From the NCBI GenBank assembly GCA_950097015.1, contig CATNEN010000025.1, positions 9,641,800 to 9,705,799 on the forward strand: a stretch of DNA of 64,000 nt. The letters run 5' to 3'. The notes beneath the pieces were generated by a model, which saw only the letters and a list, made by a program, of their open reading frames with translations, was not told the origin of the DNA and did not search any database. Every line of letters starts with the position of its first letter. The stretch's first letter is position 1. Positions 33,260 to 44,739 of the stretch are shown here, one piece after another. The translations under genes and the position numbers were made by a program. The stretch comes from Macrostomum hystrix (lineage: Eukaryota > Platyhelminthes > Macrostomidae).

Positions 33260-36200
33260 ATCTCTGCATTAATTGCATTCTCTGCATTGATCTCTGCATT
33301 AATTGCATTCTCTGCATTAATCTCTGCATTAATTGCATTCTCTGCATTCATCTCTGCATTAATATCTGCATTAATTGCATTCTTTGCATTAATCTCTGCA
33401 TTAATCTCTGCATTAATCTCTGCATTAATCTCTGCATTAATCTCTGCATTAATCTCTGCATTAATCTCTGCATTAATCTCTTCATTAATTGCATTCTTTG
33501 CATTAATCTCTGCATTAATTGCATTCTTTGCATTAATCTCTGCATTGATTGCATTCTTTGCATTAATCTCTGCATTAATTGCATTCTTTGCATTAATCTC
33601 TGCATTAATCTCTTCATTAATTGCATTCTTTGCATTAATCTCTGCATTAATCTCTGCATTAATTGCATTCTTTGCATTAATCTCTGCACTAATTGCATTC
33701 TTTGCATTAATCTCTGCACTAATTGCATTCTTTGCATTAATCTCTGCATTAATCTCTTCATTAATTGCATTCTTTGCATTAATCTCTGCATTAATCTTTT
33801 CATTAATTGCATTCTTTGCATTAATCTCTGCATTAATTGCATTCTTTGCATTAATCTCTGCATTAATCTCTTCATTAATTGCATTCTTTGCATTAATCTC
33901 TGCATTAATCTCTTCATTAATTGCATTCTTTGCATTAATCTCTGCATTAATCTTTTCATTAATTGCATTCTTTGCATTAATCTCTGCATTAATTGCATTC
34001 TTTGCATTAATCTCTGCATTAATCTCTGCATTAATTGCATTCTCTGCATTAATCTCTTCATTAATTGCATTCTCTGCATTAATCTCTGCATTAATTGCAT
34101 TCTCTGCATTAATCTCTGCATTAATCTCTGCATTAATTGCATTCTCTGCATTAATCTCTGCATTAATCTCTGCATTAATTGCATTCTCTGCATTAATCTC
34201 TGCATTAATCTCTGCATTAATTGCATTCTTTGCATTAATCTCTGCATTAATTGCATTCTTTGCATTAATCTCTGCATTAATTGCATTCTTTGCATTAATC
34301 TCTGCATTAATCTCTGCATTAATTGCATTCTTTGCATTAATCTCTGCATTAATTGCATTCTTTGCATTAATCTCTGCATTAATTGCATTCTTTGCATTAA
34401 TCTCTGCATTAATCTCTTCATTAATTGCATTCTTTGCATTAATCTCTGCATTAATCTCTGCATTAATCTCTGCATTAATCTCTGCATTAATCTCTGCATT
34501 AATCTCTGCATTAATCTCTGCATTAATCTCTGCATTAATTGCATTCTCTGCATTAATCTCTGCATTAATCTCTTCATTAATTGCATTCTCTGCATTAATC
34601 TCTGCATTAATCTCTGCATTAGTTGCATTCTCTGCATTAATCTCTGCATTAATCTCTTCATTAATTGCATTCTCTGCATTAATCTCTGCATTAATCTCTG
34701 CATTAATTGCATTCTTTGCATTAATCTCTGCATTAATTGCATTCTTTGCATTAATCTCTGCATTAATCTCTGCATTAATTGCATTCTTTGCATTAATCTC
34801 TGCATTAATTGCATTCTTTGCATTAATCTCTGCATTAATTGCATTCTTTGCATTAATCTCTGCATTAATCTCTTCATTAATTGCATTCTTTGCATTAATC
34901 TCTGCATTAATCTCTGCATTAATCTCTGCATTAATCTCTGCATTAATCTCTGCATTAATCTCTGCATTAATCTCTTCATTAATTGCATTCTTTGCATTAA
35001 TCTCTGCATTAATTGCATTCTTTGCATTAATCTCTGCATTGATTGCATTCTTTGCATTAATCTCTGCATTAATTGCATTCTTTGCATTAATCTCTGCATT
35101 AATCTCTTCATTAATTGCATTCTTTGCATTAATCTCTGCATTAATCTCTTCATTAATTGCATTCTTTGCATTAATCTCTGCACTAATTGCATTCTTTGCA
35201 TTAATCTCTGCACTAATTGCATTCTTTGCATTAATCTCTGCATTAATCTTTTCATTAATTGCATTCTTTGCATTAATCTCTGCATTAATTGCATTCTTTG
35301 CATTAATCTCTGCATTAATCTCTTCATTAATTGCATTCTTTGCATTAATCTCTGCATTAATTGCATTCTTTGCATTAATCTCTGCATTGATTGCATTCTT
35401 TGCATTAATCTCTGCATTAATTGCATTCTTTGCATTAATCTCTGCATTAATCTCTTCATTAATTGCATTCTTTGCATTAATCTCTGCATTAATCTCTGCA
35501 TTAATTGCATTCTTTGCATTAATCTCTGCATTAATTGCATTCTTTGCATTAATCTCTGCATTAATTGCATTCTTTGCATTAATCTCTGCATTAATCTCTT
35601 CATTAATTGCATTCTTTGCATTAATCTCTGCATTAATTGCATTCTTTGCATTAATCTCTGCATTAATCTCTTCATTAATTGCATTCTTTGCATTAATCTC
35701 TGCATTAATCTCTGCATTAATTGCATTCTTTGCATTAATCTCTGCATTAATCTCTGCATTAATTGCATTCTCTGCATTAATCTCTGCATTAATCTCTGCA
35801 TTAATCTCTTCATTAATTGCATTCTTTGCATTAATCTCTGCATTAATCTCTGCATTAATTGCATTCTCTGCATTAATCTCTGCATTAATCTCTGCATTAA
35901 TTGCATTCTTTGCATTAATCTCTGCATTAAACTCTTCATTAATTGCATTCTCTGCATTAATCTCTGCATTAATTGCATTCTTTGCATTAATCTCTGCATT
36001 AATCTCTTCATTAATTGCATTCTTTGCATTAATCTCTGCATTAATCTCTGCATTAATTGCATTCTCTGCATTAATCTCTGCATTAATCTCTGCATTAATT
36101 GCATTCTTTGCATTAATCTCTGCATTAAACTCTTCATTAATTGCATTCTCTGCATTAATCTCTGCATTAATCTCTGCATTAATTGCATTCTTTGCATTAA

Positions 36201-38582
36201 TCTCTGCGTTAATTGCATTCTTTGCATTAATCTCTGCATTAATCTCTGCATTAATCTCTGAATTGATTGCATTCTCTGCATTAATCTCTGCATTAATCTC
36301 TGCATTAATTGCATTCTTTGCATTAATCTCTGCATTAATTGCATTCTTTGCATTAATCTCTGCATTAATTGCATTCTTTGCATTAATCTCTGCATTAATT
36401 GCATTCTTTGCATTAATCTCTGCATTAATCTCTGCATTAATTGCATTCTTTGCATTAATCTCTGCATTAATCTCTGCATTAATTGCATTCTTTCCATTAA
36501 TCTCTGCATTAATTGCATTCTTTGCATTAATCTCTGCATTAATTGCATTCTTTGCATTAATCTCTGCATTAATCTCTGCATTAATCTCTGCATTAATTGC
36601 ATTCTTTGCATTAATCTCTGCATTAATCTCTTCATTAATCTCTGCATTAATGTCTGCATTAATCTCTGCATTAATCTCTGCATTAATCTCTGCATTAATC
36701 TCGGCATTAATCTCTGCATTAATCTCTGCATTAATTGCATTAATATCTGCATTAATCTCTTCATTAATTGCATTCTCTGCATTAATCTCTGCGTTAATTG
36801 CATTCTTTGCATTAATCTCTGCGTTAATCTCTGCATTAATCTCTGCATTAATTGCATTCTCTGCATTAATCTCTGCATAAATCTCTGCATTAATCTCTGC
36901 ATTAATCTCTGCATTAATCTCTGCATTAATTGCATTCTCTGCATTAATCTCTGCATTAATCTCTGCAGAGATCTCTGCATTCTCTGCATCTCTGCATCTC
37001 TGCAGATCTCTGCATCTCTGCATTAATCTCTGCATTAATCTCTGCATTAATTGCATTCTCTGCATTAATCTCTGCATTCATCTCTGCATTAATTGCATTC
37101 TCTGCATTAATCTCTGCATTAATCTCTGCATTAATCTCTGCATTAATCTCTGCATTAATCTCTGCATTAATCTCTGCATTAATTGCATTCTCTGCATTAA
37201 TCTCTGCATTAATCTCTGCATTAATCTCTGCATTAATATCTGCATTAATCTCTGCATTAATTGCATTCTCTGCATTAATCTCTGCATTAATCTCTGCATT
37301 AATCTCTGCATTAATCTCTGCATTAATCTCTGCATTAATCTCTGCATTAATTGCATTCTCTGCATTAATCTCTGCATTAATCTCTGCATTAATCTCTGCA
37401 TTAATCTCTGCATTAATCTCTGCATTAATCTCTGCATTAATCTCTGCATTAATCTCTGCATTAATTGCATTAATCTCTGCATTAATCTCTTCATTAATTG
37501 CATTCTCTGCATTAATCTCTGCCTTAATCTCTTCATTAATTGCATTCTCTGCATTAATCTCTGCATTAATCTCTGCATTAATCTCTGTATTAATTTCTGC
37601 ATTAATCTCTGCATTAATCTCTGCATTAATCTCTGCATTAATCTCTGCATTAATTGCATTCTCTGCATTAATCTCTGCATTAATCTCTGCATTAATCTCT
37701 TCATTAATTGCATTCTCGGCATTAATCTCTGCATTAATCTCTGCATTAATCTCTGCATTAATCTCTGCATTAATCTCTGCATTAATCTCTGCATTAATTG
37801 CATTCTCTGCATTAATCTCTGCATTAATCTCTGCATTAATCTCTGCATTAATCTCTGCATTAATCTCTGCATTAATCTCTGCATTAATCTCTGCATTAAT
37901 CTCTGCATTAATCTCTGCATTAATCTCTGCATTAATCTCTGCATTAATCTCTGCATTAATTGCATTCTCTGCATTAATCTCTGCATTAATCTCTGCATTA
38001 ATCTCTGCATTAATCTCTGCATTAATCTCTGCATTAATCTCTGCATTAATCTCTGCATTAATCTCTGCATTAATTGCATTCTCTGCATTAATCTCTGCAT
38101 TAATCTCTGCATTAATCTCTGCATTAATTGCATTCTCTGCATTAATCTCTGCATTAATCTCTGCATTAATCTCTGCATTAATCTCTGCATTAATCTCTGC
38201 ATTAATCTCTGCATTAATTGCATTCTCTGCATTAATCTCTGCATTAATCTCTGCATTAATCTCTGCATTAATCTCTGCATTAATCTCTGCATTAATTGCA
38301 TTCTCTGCATTAATCTCTGCATTAATCTCTGCATTAATCTCTGCATTAATCTCTACATTAATTGCATTCTCTGCATTAATCTCTGCATTAATCTCTGCAT
38401 TAATCTCTGCATTAATCTCTGCATTAATCTCTGCATTAATCTCTGCATTAATCTCTGCATTAATCTCTGCATTAATCTCTGCATTAATCTCTGCATTAAT
38501 CTCTGCATTAATCTCTGCATTAATCTCTGCATTAATCTCTGCATTAATCTCTGCATTAATCTCTGCATTAATCTCTGCATTA
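33260..38582. repeat. 5.3-kb satellite of TCTCTGCATTAA and 18-bp variants
   Basis: The 12-mer TCTCTGCATTAA alternates with the 18-mer TTGCATTCTTTGCATTAA (or TTGCATTCTCTGCATTAA) and with TCTTCATTAA-type variants. The left two thirds (to about 36860) is a complex mosaic of blocks. A disordered stretch rich in TCTGCATCTCTGCAGATC follows at 36960-37030. The right third (37080-38582) is mostly the pure 12-mer, ending abruptly. Nearly all steps are multiples of 6 bp, so several frames on both strands stay open for over 1000 codons. These are by-products and not genes. Confidence 0.92.
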
Positions 38583-38751
38583 AAAAAAACTACAATTTAT
38601 CTCTTGAAACTGTCATCCCTGTTTTTGAGCTACATCTCTTTTTTATAAATGCTTCTGAAGTTAAATTGCGTTTAGCGACTCGTAATTATCCCAATTAACT
38701 TTCCCAACCCCTGTCATGCCTTCTAAATGATTTCATAAAAAATGGCTTCCA
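38583..38751. other. non-coding stretch between satellite and candidate LTR
   Basis: Unique AT-rich sequence after the satellite's abrupt end. It may be the leftover 3' part of the BEL/Pao element. Confidence 0.3.
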
Positions 38752-38763
38752 TTTTTGGGGGAG

Positions 38764-39060
38764 TGTCGTGAAATCGCGAGTTATTATTAACCAATCCTGC
38801 TCACTGTACACCCTTGTGGTAATCTCCTTTTCTAACCCCGGTTATTTGCCAGCTCAGCTCCACTCTTTGATCTCTATTATTGATTTTCCCCCGTGTCCCT
38901 TTACACTCTGACCCCTCCAGTCTAGCGTCTGCACCCATCATGTCTCTCCCTCTGCGCTCGTTATCGTGTGTACACCCTAGGGTTTTCATACCCTCACTAG
39001 CTTTTTTTGCCCGTTGTTTTTGGAGCAGAAATTTAAAGCAAAGCAGTAAGCAATTCACGT
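38764..39060 (+). repeat. candidate 3' LTR of the BEL/Pao element
   Basis: A polypurine tract TTTTTGGGGGAG (38752-38763) directly precedes TGTCGTGAAATCGCG, the arrangement expected at a 3' LTR start. The strand matches the gag/protease remnant. The right border is not defined, and no 5' LTR copy was found to confirm it. Confidence 0.4.
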
Positions 39061-39225
39061 CTCTGTATTAACTTTATAGTGAAGGTCACCATTTATTCAT
39101 TTACTGCATTAATGAAAAGTGAAGAGTTTGTTTAAGGGCGTTTTAAGTAAAAAATAAGTGAAAAGTTTGTCCAAACAGCCCCCTCTTGATTACTTCTTTA
39201 GAAACATGTCTCTTAGCCACTCCTC
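39061..39225. other. short non-coding flank of the hAT MITE
   Basis: Unique AT-rich sequence between the candidate LTR and the target duplication of the next element. Nothing recognised. Confidence 0.3.
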
Positions 39226-39233
39226 TATACAGT

Positions 39234-39506
39234 CAGTGGCAGATCCAGGAATTTTGTTTTGGGGCGGTCTGTCAGGGGAGCGCCATGAGAATCACAGAGG
39301 GGGTGCCAGCAGCCGAAAAAGGGCGCCAGGAGCCAAGAAAGGGCGCCAGCGGCTGAAAAACGGGAGCCAGCGGCTGAAAAAGGGGCGCCAGCGGCCGAAA
39401 AGGGGCGCCAGTGCTGCGACTGGCGCCCCTGGTGGGGGCATCTTATTCCCATGATTAAAATTTAGGGGGGCGACTGCCCCCCCGCCCCCCCCTAAATCTG
39501 CCTCTG
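39234..39506. mobile_element. 273-bp hAT-type MITE with 8-bp target duplication
   Basis: Termini CAGTGGCAGATCCAGG and, inverted, CAGAGGCAGATTTAGG are about 13/16 identical. The exact duplication TATACAGT flanks it on both sides (39226-39233 and 39507-39514). The 8-bp duplication and CAG terminus fit the hAT superfamily. The interior has a G/C-rich ~18-bp repeat (GGGCGCCAGCGGCTGAAAAA type) and no coding capacity. Confidence 0.88.
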
Positions 39507-39609
39507 TATACAGTATGCATGTACACGCGTATACATAAGGAAAATAGCCATGGCATAACAATAACAATGTCAAAGAAACAAAATTAAACTGTTTCAGAGT
39601 TCAGAGTTA

Positions 39610-41276
39610 GACAGGTCAAGGTCATTTCGTGACTACTTTTCTATTAATTGCTTGCGAGTCACCTCAAGGCCTGGGGATACACCACATTCATCGTTATTCC
39701 CCTTGGTGCGAAAATGAATAGGCCAGCTGGAGTTCCAACACGGCAGCAGGCGACATAAAGCTGCCCATGCGAGAAGCAAGGAGTCTCCAGGTTGATGCCA
39801 GCCACCTTCAGCGACTGTCCCTGAGCCTTGTTAATAGTCATCGCAAAGCACACTCTCACAGGGAACTGCAGTCGCTTGAACTGAAATGGCAGGTCCGTGG
39901 GGATAATTGGAATCCGGGGAACGAACACAGACTCTCCTCTGCCAGATCCAGTCATTATCGTGGCCTCAATCACGTGTGGGAAGAGCCGCCTGACTATCAG
40001 TCTGGTGCCGTTACACAGCCTTGGCGCATTCAGGTTGCGGAGGAGCATAATTGGTGCCCCAACTTTCAGCTGCAAGTTGTGCGATGGAGTTCCAGGAGGA
40101 TCTAGAGAGTTCAGAAACTCAACAGGATACTCCACAGCGGTGTCATCAGTCAACGTTGTATCAATTGACTTGTAGGTGAAAACTGCACCTGGCAACTCCT
40201 GAAGCAGTTGGTAGTTAATTTCGTTGGCGGCATCATTTCTAGGACACAGAATTGCCCTCTCTGACAGCCAGTCAACGTCAGCATATCGAACCATCAGGTT
40301 CGGGTAAACTTTTGCCTTGAGCTCCTGCACTGACTGCACAATGGTTCCGATTGTAGCGATCGATGACTGCCCATCCTCGGTGCTAATCTCCAGCAGACCA
40401 TTGCCGATTCGCAATAGATTGGCAGAGAACTCATGAGCTGTTTCGTCTCCTTGAATTGTAGCTCTCATGTTTGTTCGTAGGTGCAACTTCACAACCGATG
40501 GCCACAGGTGAGATGATTTTAGGCAAGCATTAATCTCATCAGCAGGAGTGCCACGCGGAATCACAGGCAGCGTCTGTCTAAAGTCTCCAGACAGCAGCAG
40601 AGTGACACCACCCATCAGTTGATCGCCAGCCTCTCTCTTTCTTCTATCCCAGGCTGGCTGGAGAGAAATATAGACCGGAGAGCCCTGCGCACTGGGACGC
40701 CACCGCACTCACCGCACTCAGTCTCAGTGCTGCTTGGGGGCCAGTAGACAGTCTAGGGGTTTGGGCTGTGTACATTCACGTCTTAAAATACAATGTACAG
40801 TCTGGGGCTTCGGCGCCCGGGGAAGGGAGGGGGTGGCTGTAATAAAATTTGGCCCGCAGAGTGGCGGAGGGGAGTTGGGGTGGCTGTCCTCGGAAAACAA
40901 AAAGTGACTCACTTTGAGATGATGCAGCTTTGTTCTGGATTGAGTAGAGATGTTCAAAATTGACAGCATTGTTGGAAAACATGTAAAGTGTAAGTGGATC
41001 AAATTTGGAGAAAATCTGACAAAGTGGGGCGACGATATGTCGAATTGAGTGATTTTTTGACGATTTTTGAGCAGTTTTTTGCACTTTTGAGCAGGAAGGA
41101 AATGATTTTTCGGGAATTTGAGTAGCCTATTGCACTCAGCGTAGGTGGTTTTAGGTATGTGCAAAGTTTGGTGCGATTTGGTTGAGCGGTTTCGGCGTCT
41201 ATAAAGACAAAAGGTTGCACACACACAGACAGACACACACACACACAGACAGAGTTTTCACTTTTATATATATAGA
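39610..41276 (-). mobile_element. Helitron remnant with candidate 5' terminus
   Basis: Read on the minus strand, the candidate 5' end at 41276 is TCTATATATATAAAAGTG preceded by A, followed by a CTGT/GT microsatellite and about 500 bp of leader. Helitrons start with TC and insert between A and T, and TC(T/C)ATATA..AAAA starts occur in known families. Leader and helicase C-terminus are now adjacent, so the middle was deleted. No clear CTRR 3' end with hairpin was found, so the left border is a guess. Confidence 0.55.
39659..40708 (-). pseudogene. Helitron PIF1-like helicase, C-terminal half
   Basis: An open frame of 349 codons on the minus strand. It carries helicase motifs of the PIF1/Helitron type: LLLSGDFRQTLPVIPRGT, then LRTNMRA, VGAPIMLLRNLN..LCNGTRL and AMTINKAQGQSL..LYVACCRVG. 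The C-terminus looks complete. The Walker A part of the helicase and the HUH/Rep endonuclease are absent: coding similarity begins abruptly near 40700 and the sequence further upstream is non-coding. It is therefore an internally deleted copy that cannot transpose by itself. Confidence 0.85.
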
Positions 41277-41619
41277 TTTGTCTCTCCTCGCTGTAGACCC
41301 CCATCTGTCGCTTGTCCTTAAATTAAATCGGTCACGGAACTCAGATCCAAGATTTATTGTGGAAAAGTTAAACGTTCTTCACTGGAATTCTTCTTCAGGA
41401 ATTCTTCGCTGGAAGAGTCCGTGGTAGTTAAAAGCGGATTTTTTTTTCCTAATGTAGTGTCAGCCTGTTTGCCCTTCCATCTCCCCGTGTTATTATTATT
41501 CAGTACTTATTTTTAGACACGTGTTTTTTTGCTAAAAGTCACCCACGCCAAGCCGGGCCGGACCAGCCGGGGGAACGGACGCCCACCACCCCGCGAGCGC
41601 TACTCCTGGGCTACAGTCC
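41277..41619. other. non-coding
   Basis: Sequence between the Helitron terminus and the GC-rich promoter-like region. No gene seen. A TGTTATTATTATTC at 41488 is a possible outer edge of a minus-strand gypsy LTR. Confidence 0.3.
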
Positions 41620-42338
41620 CGGCCAATCAGCGAGCGACCCGGCCTCACTACCTGTCTACCCTCGGCAAGAAGCTACCCCGGGGCTCAGAACGGCGGTCGC
41701 AAGTCTACTGTGATTTGTCGCCTTGGCTCAAGCTACAGCCAGGCATCCACCTCGCCGATCGACCTAATTTGGGGTTAAAATGACTCTATAAAAGGAAGCG
41801 TGTCCCGCAATTCGCCTCACACTGTGAGAAGCACGTGCAAACCAGTCCACTTTGTTTTGTCCCTCCCCGCCCGACCACACTCCGCTTGTTCAGTTAGGTA
41901 GCTTTCGGCGCTACGCGTCTTGAGAGTGCGCCGCTGACAAGGGTGGTCTAGATAGGCGCTTGTTGTCGAAGTCAGTACGTGCTCTCTTCGGAGACTCCGC
42001 CGTCAGACAGAAGGAGTGCCAACCGATAGGATCTGTCGGGGCAGCGCTGAAAGCAGAGACAACCGGAGCCTCTCGGGAAGAGTAGGGCGCGGATTAGGCC
42101 AGTTTAAGTAAAATTGTTATATCCATATTGTTAGACCGAACTTGCTTTTCACTGTGAGCGCGCTATAATTTATTTCCGTGTGAACATCCTTATTCTGTCA
42201 ATGGAACTTTTAAATCAAGTAAACGAGATTTAAATCAATTCCTGCTCTTATCTGGAATCTTAGCGAGTCACAGCAGATTAAATCACTCACAATCAATTTA
42301 TTCGAGTCTTCGCGTTCATACTGTGTTATTCTTTTTCA
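41620..42338 (+). promoter_or_regulatory. promoter-like region, possibly an LTR
   Basis: A GC-rich block contains CGGCCAATCAGCG (CCAAT box, about 41622), TATAAAAGG at 41787-41795 and an initiator-like CCTCACACT about 30 bp downstream. At 42337-42338 a CA is followed by TTGGGAGTTCGCCGGGCC, which could be a primer-binding site, so the block may be the 5' LTR of a plus-strand element. No gag follows it. Whether it belongs instead to the minus-strand gypsy LTR that starts at 42887 is unresolved. Confidence 0.4.
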
Positions 42339-42757
42339 TTGGGAGTTCGCCGGGCCGGAGGAACACGCGGGTCTCATCGCTTATCTATTCCGCTTCGCTC
42401 GCTACCGCAGTCTCTAACGCTATTTAATTCCAGATTCCCTTATGACGAAGTTTCGGTCCCAATGTATAGGCGTAGCGGTTCGGTCTATTTGAATAGCAGT
42501 AAAGGTAAATTATTATTCGGCAGTAAATTGGGTCTTCAAATAACGAGATCGCTTAACGGTGAATGCTGGCTATATGACTTAGAGATATGTTAGATGAATC
42601 AAGATTCACTTGAAAGCAGTTACGGCTACAGTTGAAATTAGCCAGACTTAAATAATAGCCAGCACTCAGTCGTAGAACCAGAACCAGGCACGGGGAGAGA
42701 GAGAGTCTTCCTGGAAAGGCCTAATTAGAACATTTGAATACGACTATATAGTATGCT

Positions 42758-42887
42758 AAAACAAATTCATTATAAATATTAATTTAAAACCAAAGAAATA
42801 TCTCTAACAATTATATCTAACGAAAATAATGTACATAATTCTAACTAGCATATTAAAATTACATTAAATTAGAGAGACAACGTCACA
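42758..42887 (-). repeat. start of 3' LTR of the minus-strand gypsy remnant (direct repeat copy 1)
   Basis: Read on the minus strand it starts TGTGACGTTGTCTCTC directly after a purine-rich GAGAGGGAGGCGAG, a polypurine tract. The same ~130 bp recurs at 44611-44739. The LTR may continue left of 42758, possibly as far as 41488, but its end is not defined. Confidence 0.6.
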
Positions 42888-42888
42888 C

Positions 42889-43587
42889 TCGCCTCCCTCT
42901 CAGAAGATTAATGGCCTACTAACAGTAGTGGCTACGAACATCGAAATGGCTTGCGAAAAAAAAACGATTTGCGATTTCAAAATTGTTGCTACGTTATTAG
43001 AGTTATTAGAATAGCTGTCTAGAAATATTTTGAAAATAAGGTTAACAATGGCAGTTTCAAGTGACACAAAAACAGGCATTAAATTTCAAAGACGAACGGC
43101 AAAAACAGAATATCGAGTGGCAAAACTGAACGACGAATGGCAAAAATTCGAACAAAAACCAAAGGCAAAATTCAGCAAGATATTGGCAAATTGGACAACG
43201 TCATCAAACCATAGAGGAAATAAAAGGGATTGAAAATATTTTTGTTTTAGCAAATGCAATGTTTTTTTATTTTTAAACAAAACTGACAACTTGACAAACA
43301 CGAGAGTCGTCTAGGACTGGCGAAAATTTCGGCGAATCGGCGGCGGAGCGAAACCCTGGACGGCCTCGACTACAGCACCAGCGGCTGCAGCCAAGCTAAG
43401 CTCCTAACTACAGGCTACAAACAATGACTACGACAAAAGCCTACTCTATGGCCAAAACCTAATCCGAAGATTCAAGGCTCGACCGCAGAGATACTAAACT
43501 AATGACAAAATGAAGAGGTTGGCGAAAGCTATTAAAGAAAAGCTAACAGGCACACAGAACACAGGCAGCATACGACACGACTACACC
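42889..43587 (-). other. 3' untranslated part of the gypsy remnant
   Basis: Sequence between the pol stop and the polypurine tract of the minus-strand gypsy element. Small open frames here have no recognisable product. Confidence 0.35.
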
Positions 43588-44604
43588 TTAGCTCTCGCTA
43601 CCTCTCCTGAACATATTGACCAGCGTGGAAAGGAATCTGACCGGCGGCCTTACTTGCCGGCCGGACCTCGTAACAGTGCAAGCTGGTCTCTGTGCCTGGT
43701 CTGTCTGATCGTGTTCGTGTTCTATTTGTGGTTGTGGTTCTGGTGGCAGATTTGGTATTGCTGTTGCCTGAGGATCTGGATTTGGCTCTGCTGTGACTTC
43801 AACTACTTCAGCACCGATGTCTGGCACCTGTTCATTATTGGCAATGTTTACTGCTTGTGGTGCTTGTTCAGGTTGCACCTCGGGTAATGAATCTAGTTTA
43901 GTGACTGGTTGAGCATTTGGCTGTTCCACTGGCAGTGTTTTGATTGGCAGTTGAACTGGCTGTGTGATTGGCTGTTCGACTGGCTGTGTGATTGGCTGTT
44001 GAACTGGCTGTGTGATTGGCTGTTGAACTGGCTGTGTGATTGGCTGTTCGACTGGCTGTGTGATTGATGACGATTGGCTTCTCGGAAAAGAGCGGCTCTT
44101 CTGACCCGCAGGTGGGACAGTGACCAAGTCTGGTTCGGAAGTCCAGTCAGAACTAAAGCTCAGCTGTCTGGAGCTGGAATCCAGATCTCCTTGTCCTAGC
44201 TTAGATGAGCGTGGCATCCTTGCTAAAGTGTCTAATCTAAATCCATCAACCACATCCTGATAGTTTGGCTGGCGGATGCACCTCTTCATCCGGTCTACGT
44301 TATAGATGTTGTGACTAGGATTCGGGACTCTGAACGGATTCTCTCGCGAAAACTCTGGAATCAACCTATAGTTTCTCTCAGAGACCTTCTCAATAACCTT
44401 GTACGGACCAAACCAAACAGCTGGGTCGAGGCCTTGTGGTCGGGGTTTAGAACCCACACTAGCTCTCCAACCTCGTAGCTTGACTTATAAACCGATCTGT
44501 CATAGTAACGCTTCTGCCTAGCCTGTGCCTTCTTCCTAACAGCCCGTGCGGTGGCAGAGGTTTCGACAAGAGTTCGGTGGAGTCGGTGCGCGTAACTGTT
44601 CGGG
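43588..44604 (-). pseudogene. Ty3/gypsy integrase C-terminal part, broken
   Basis: On the minus strand the first part (about 44600-44470) reads YYDRSVYKSSYEVGELVWV, then a frame change, then DPAVWFGPYKVIEKVSERNYRL and NIYNVDRMKRCI (from 44457). This is the region after the catalytic core of gypsy integrases. A Pro/Gln repeat tail (ITQPVQQP repeated, about 43930-44060) and a basic end RSGRQVRPPVRF follow to a stop at 43588. Everything upstream (gag, protease, RT, integrase core) is missing: the 130-bp LTR piece at 44611 abuts the middle of integrase. Confidence 0.75.
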
Positions 44605-44610
44605 ACAATG

Positions 44611-44739
44611 AAACAAATTCATTATAAATATTAATTTAAAACCAAAGAAATATCTCTAACAATTATATCTAACGAAAATAATGTACATAATTCTAACTAG
44701 CATATTAAAATTACATTAAATTAGAGAGACAACGTCACA
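44611..44739 (-). repeat. 5' LTR fragment of the minus-strand gypsy remnant (direct repeat copy 2)
   Basis: Nearly identical to 42758-42887. It begins (minus strand) TGTGACGTTG at 44739, after flank CAGGG. Only the first ~130 bp of the LTR remain before a jump into integrase, which marks the deletion joint. Confidence 0.6.

Noticed and set aside
33205..38580. Open frames of 422 to 1290 codons on both strands (EINAEINAKNAIN, ISALIAFFALIS and MQRLMQR types)
   Set aside because: They are the necessary result of a stop-free 12/18-bp satellite in a 6-bp phase. Similar-length frames exist on both strands, with no non-repeat protein part and no start or splice context.
40724..41304. Minus-strand frames of 101-172 codons upstream of the Helitron helicase
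   Set aside because: They contain no Rep/HUH or helicase motif, begin in a CA/GT microsatellite and fit a Helitron leader better than a protein.
43030..43233. 67-codon plus-strand Lys-rich frame
   Set aside because: It lies in the 3' untranslated part of a minus-strand gypsy remnant, is short, and has no family motif.
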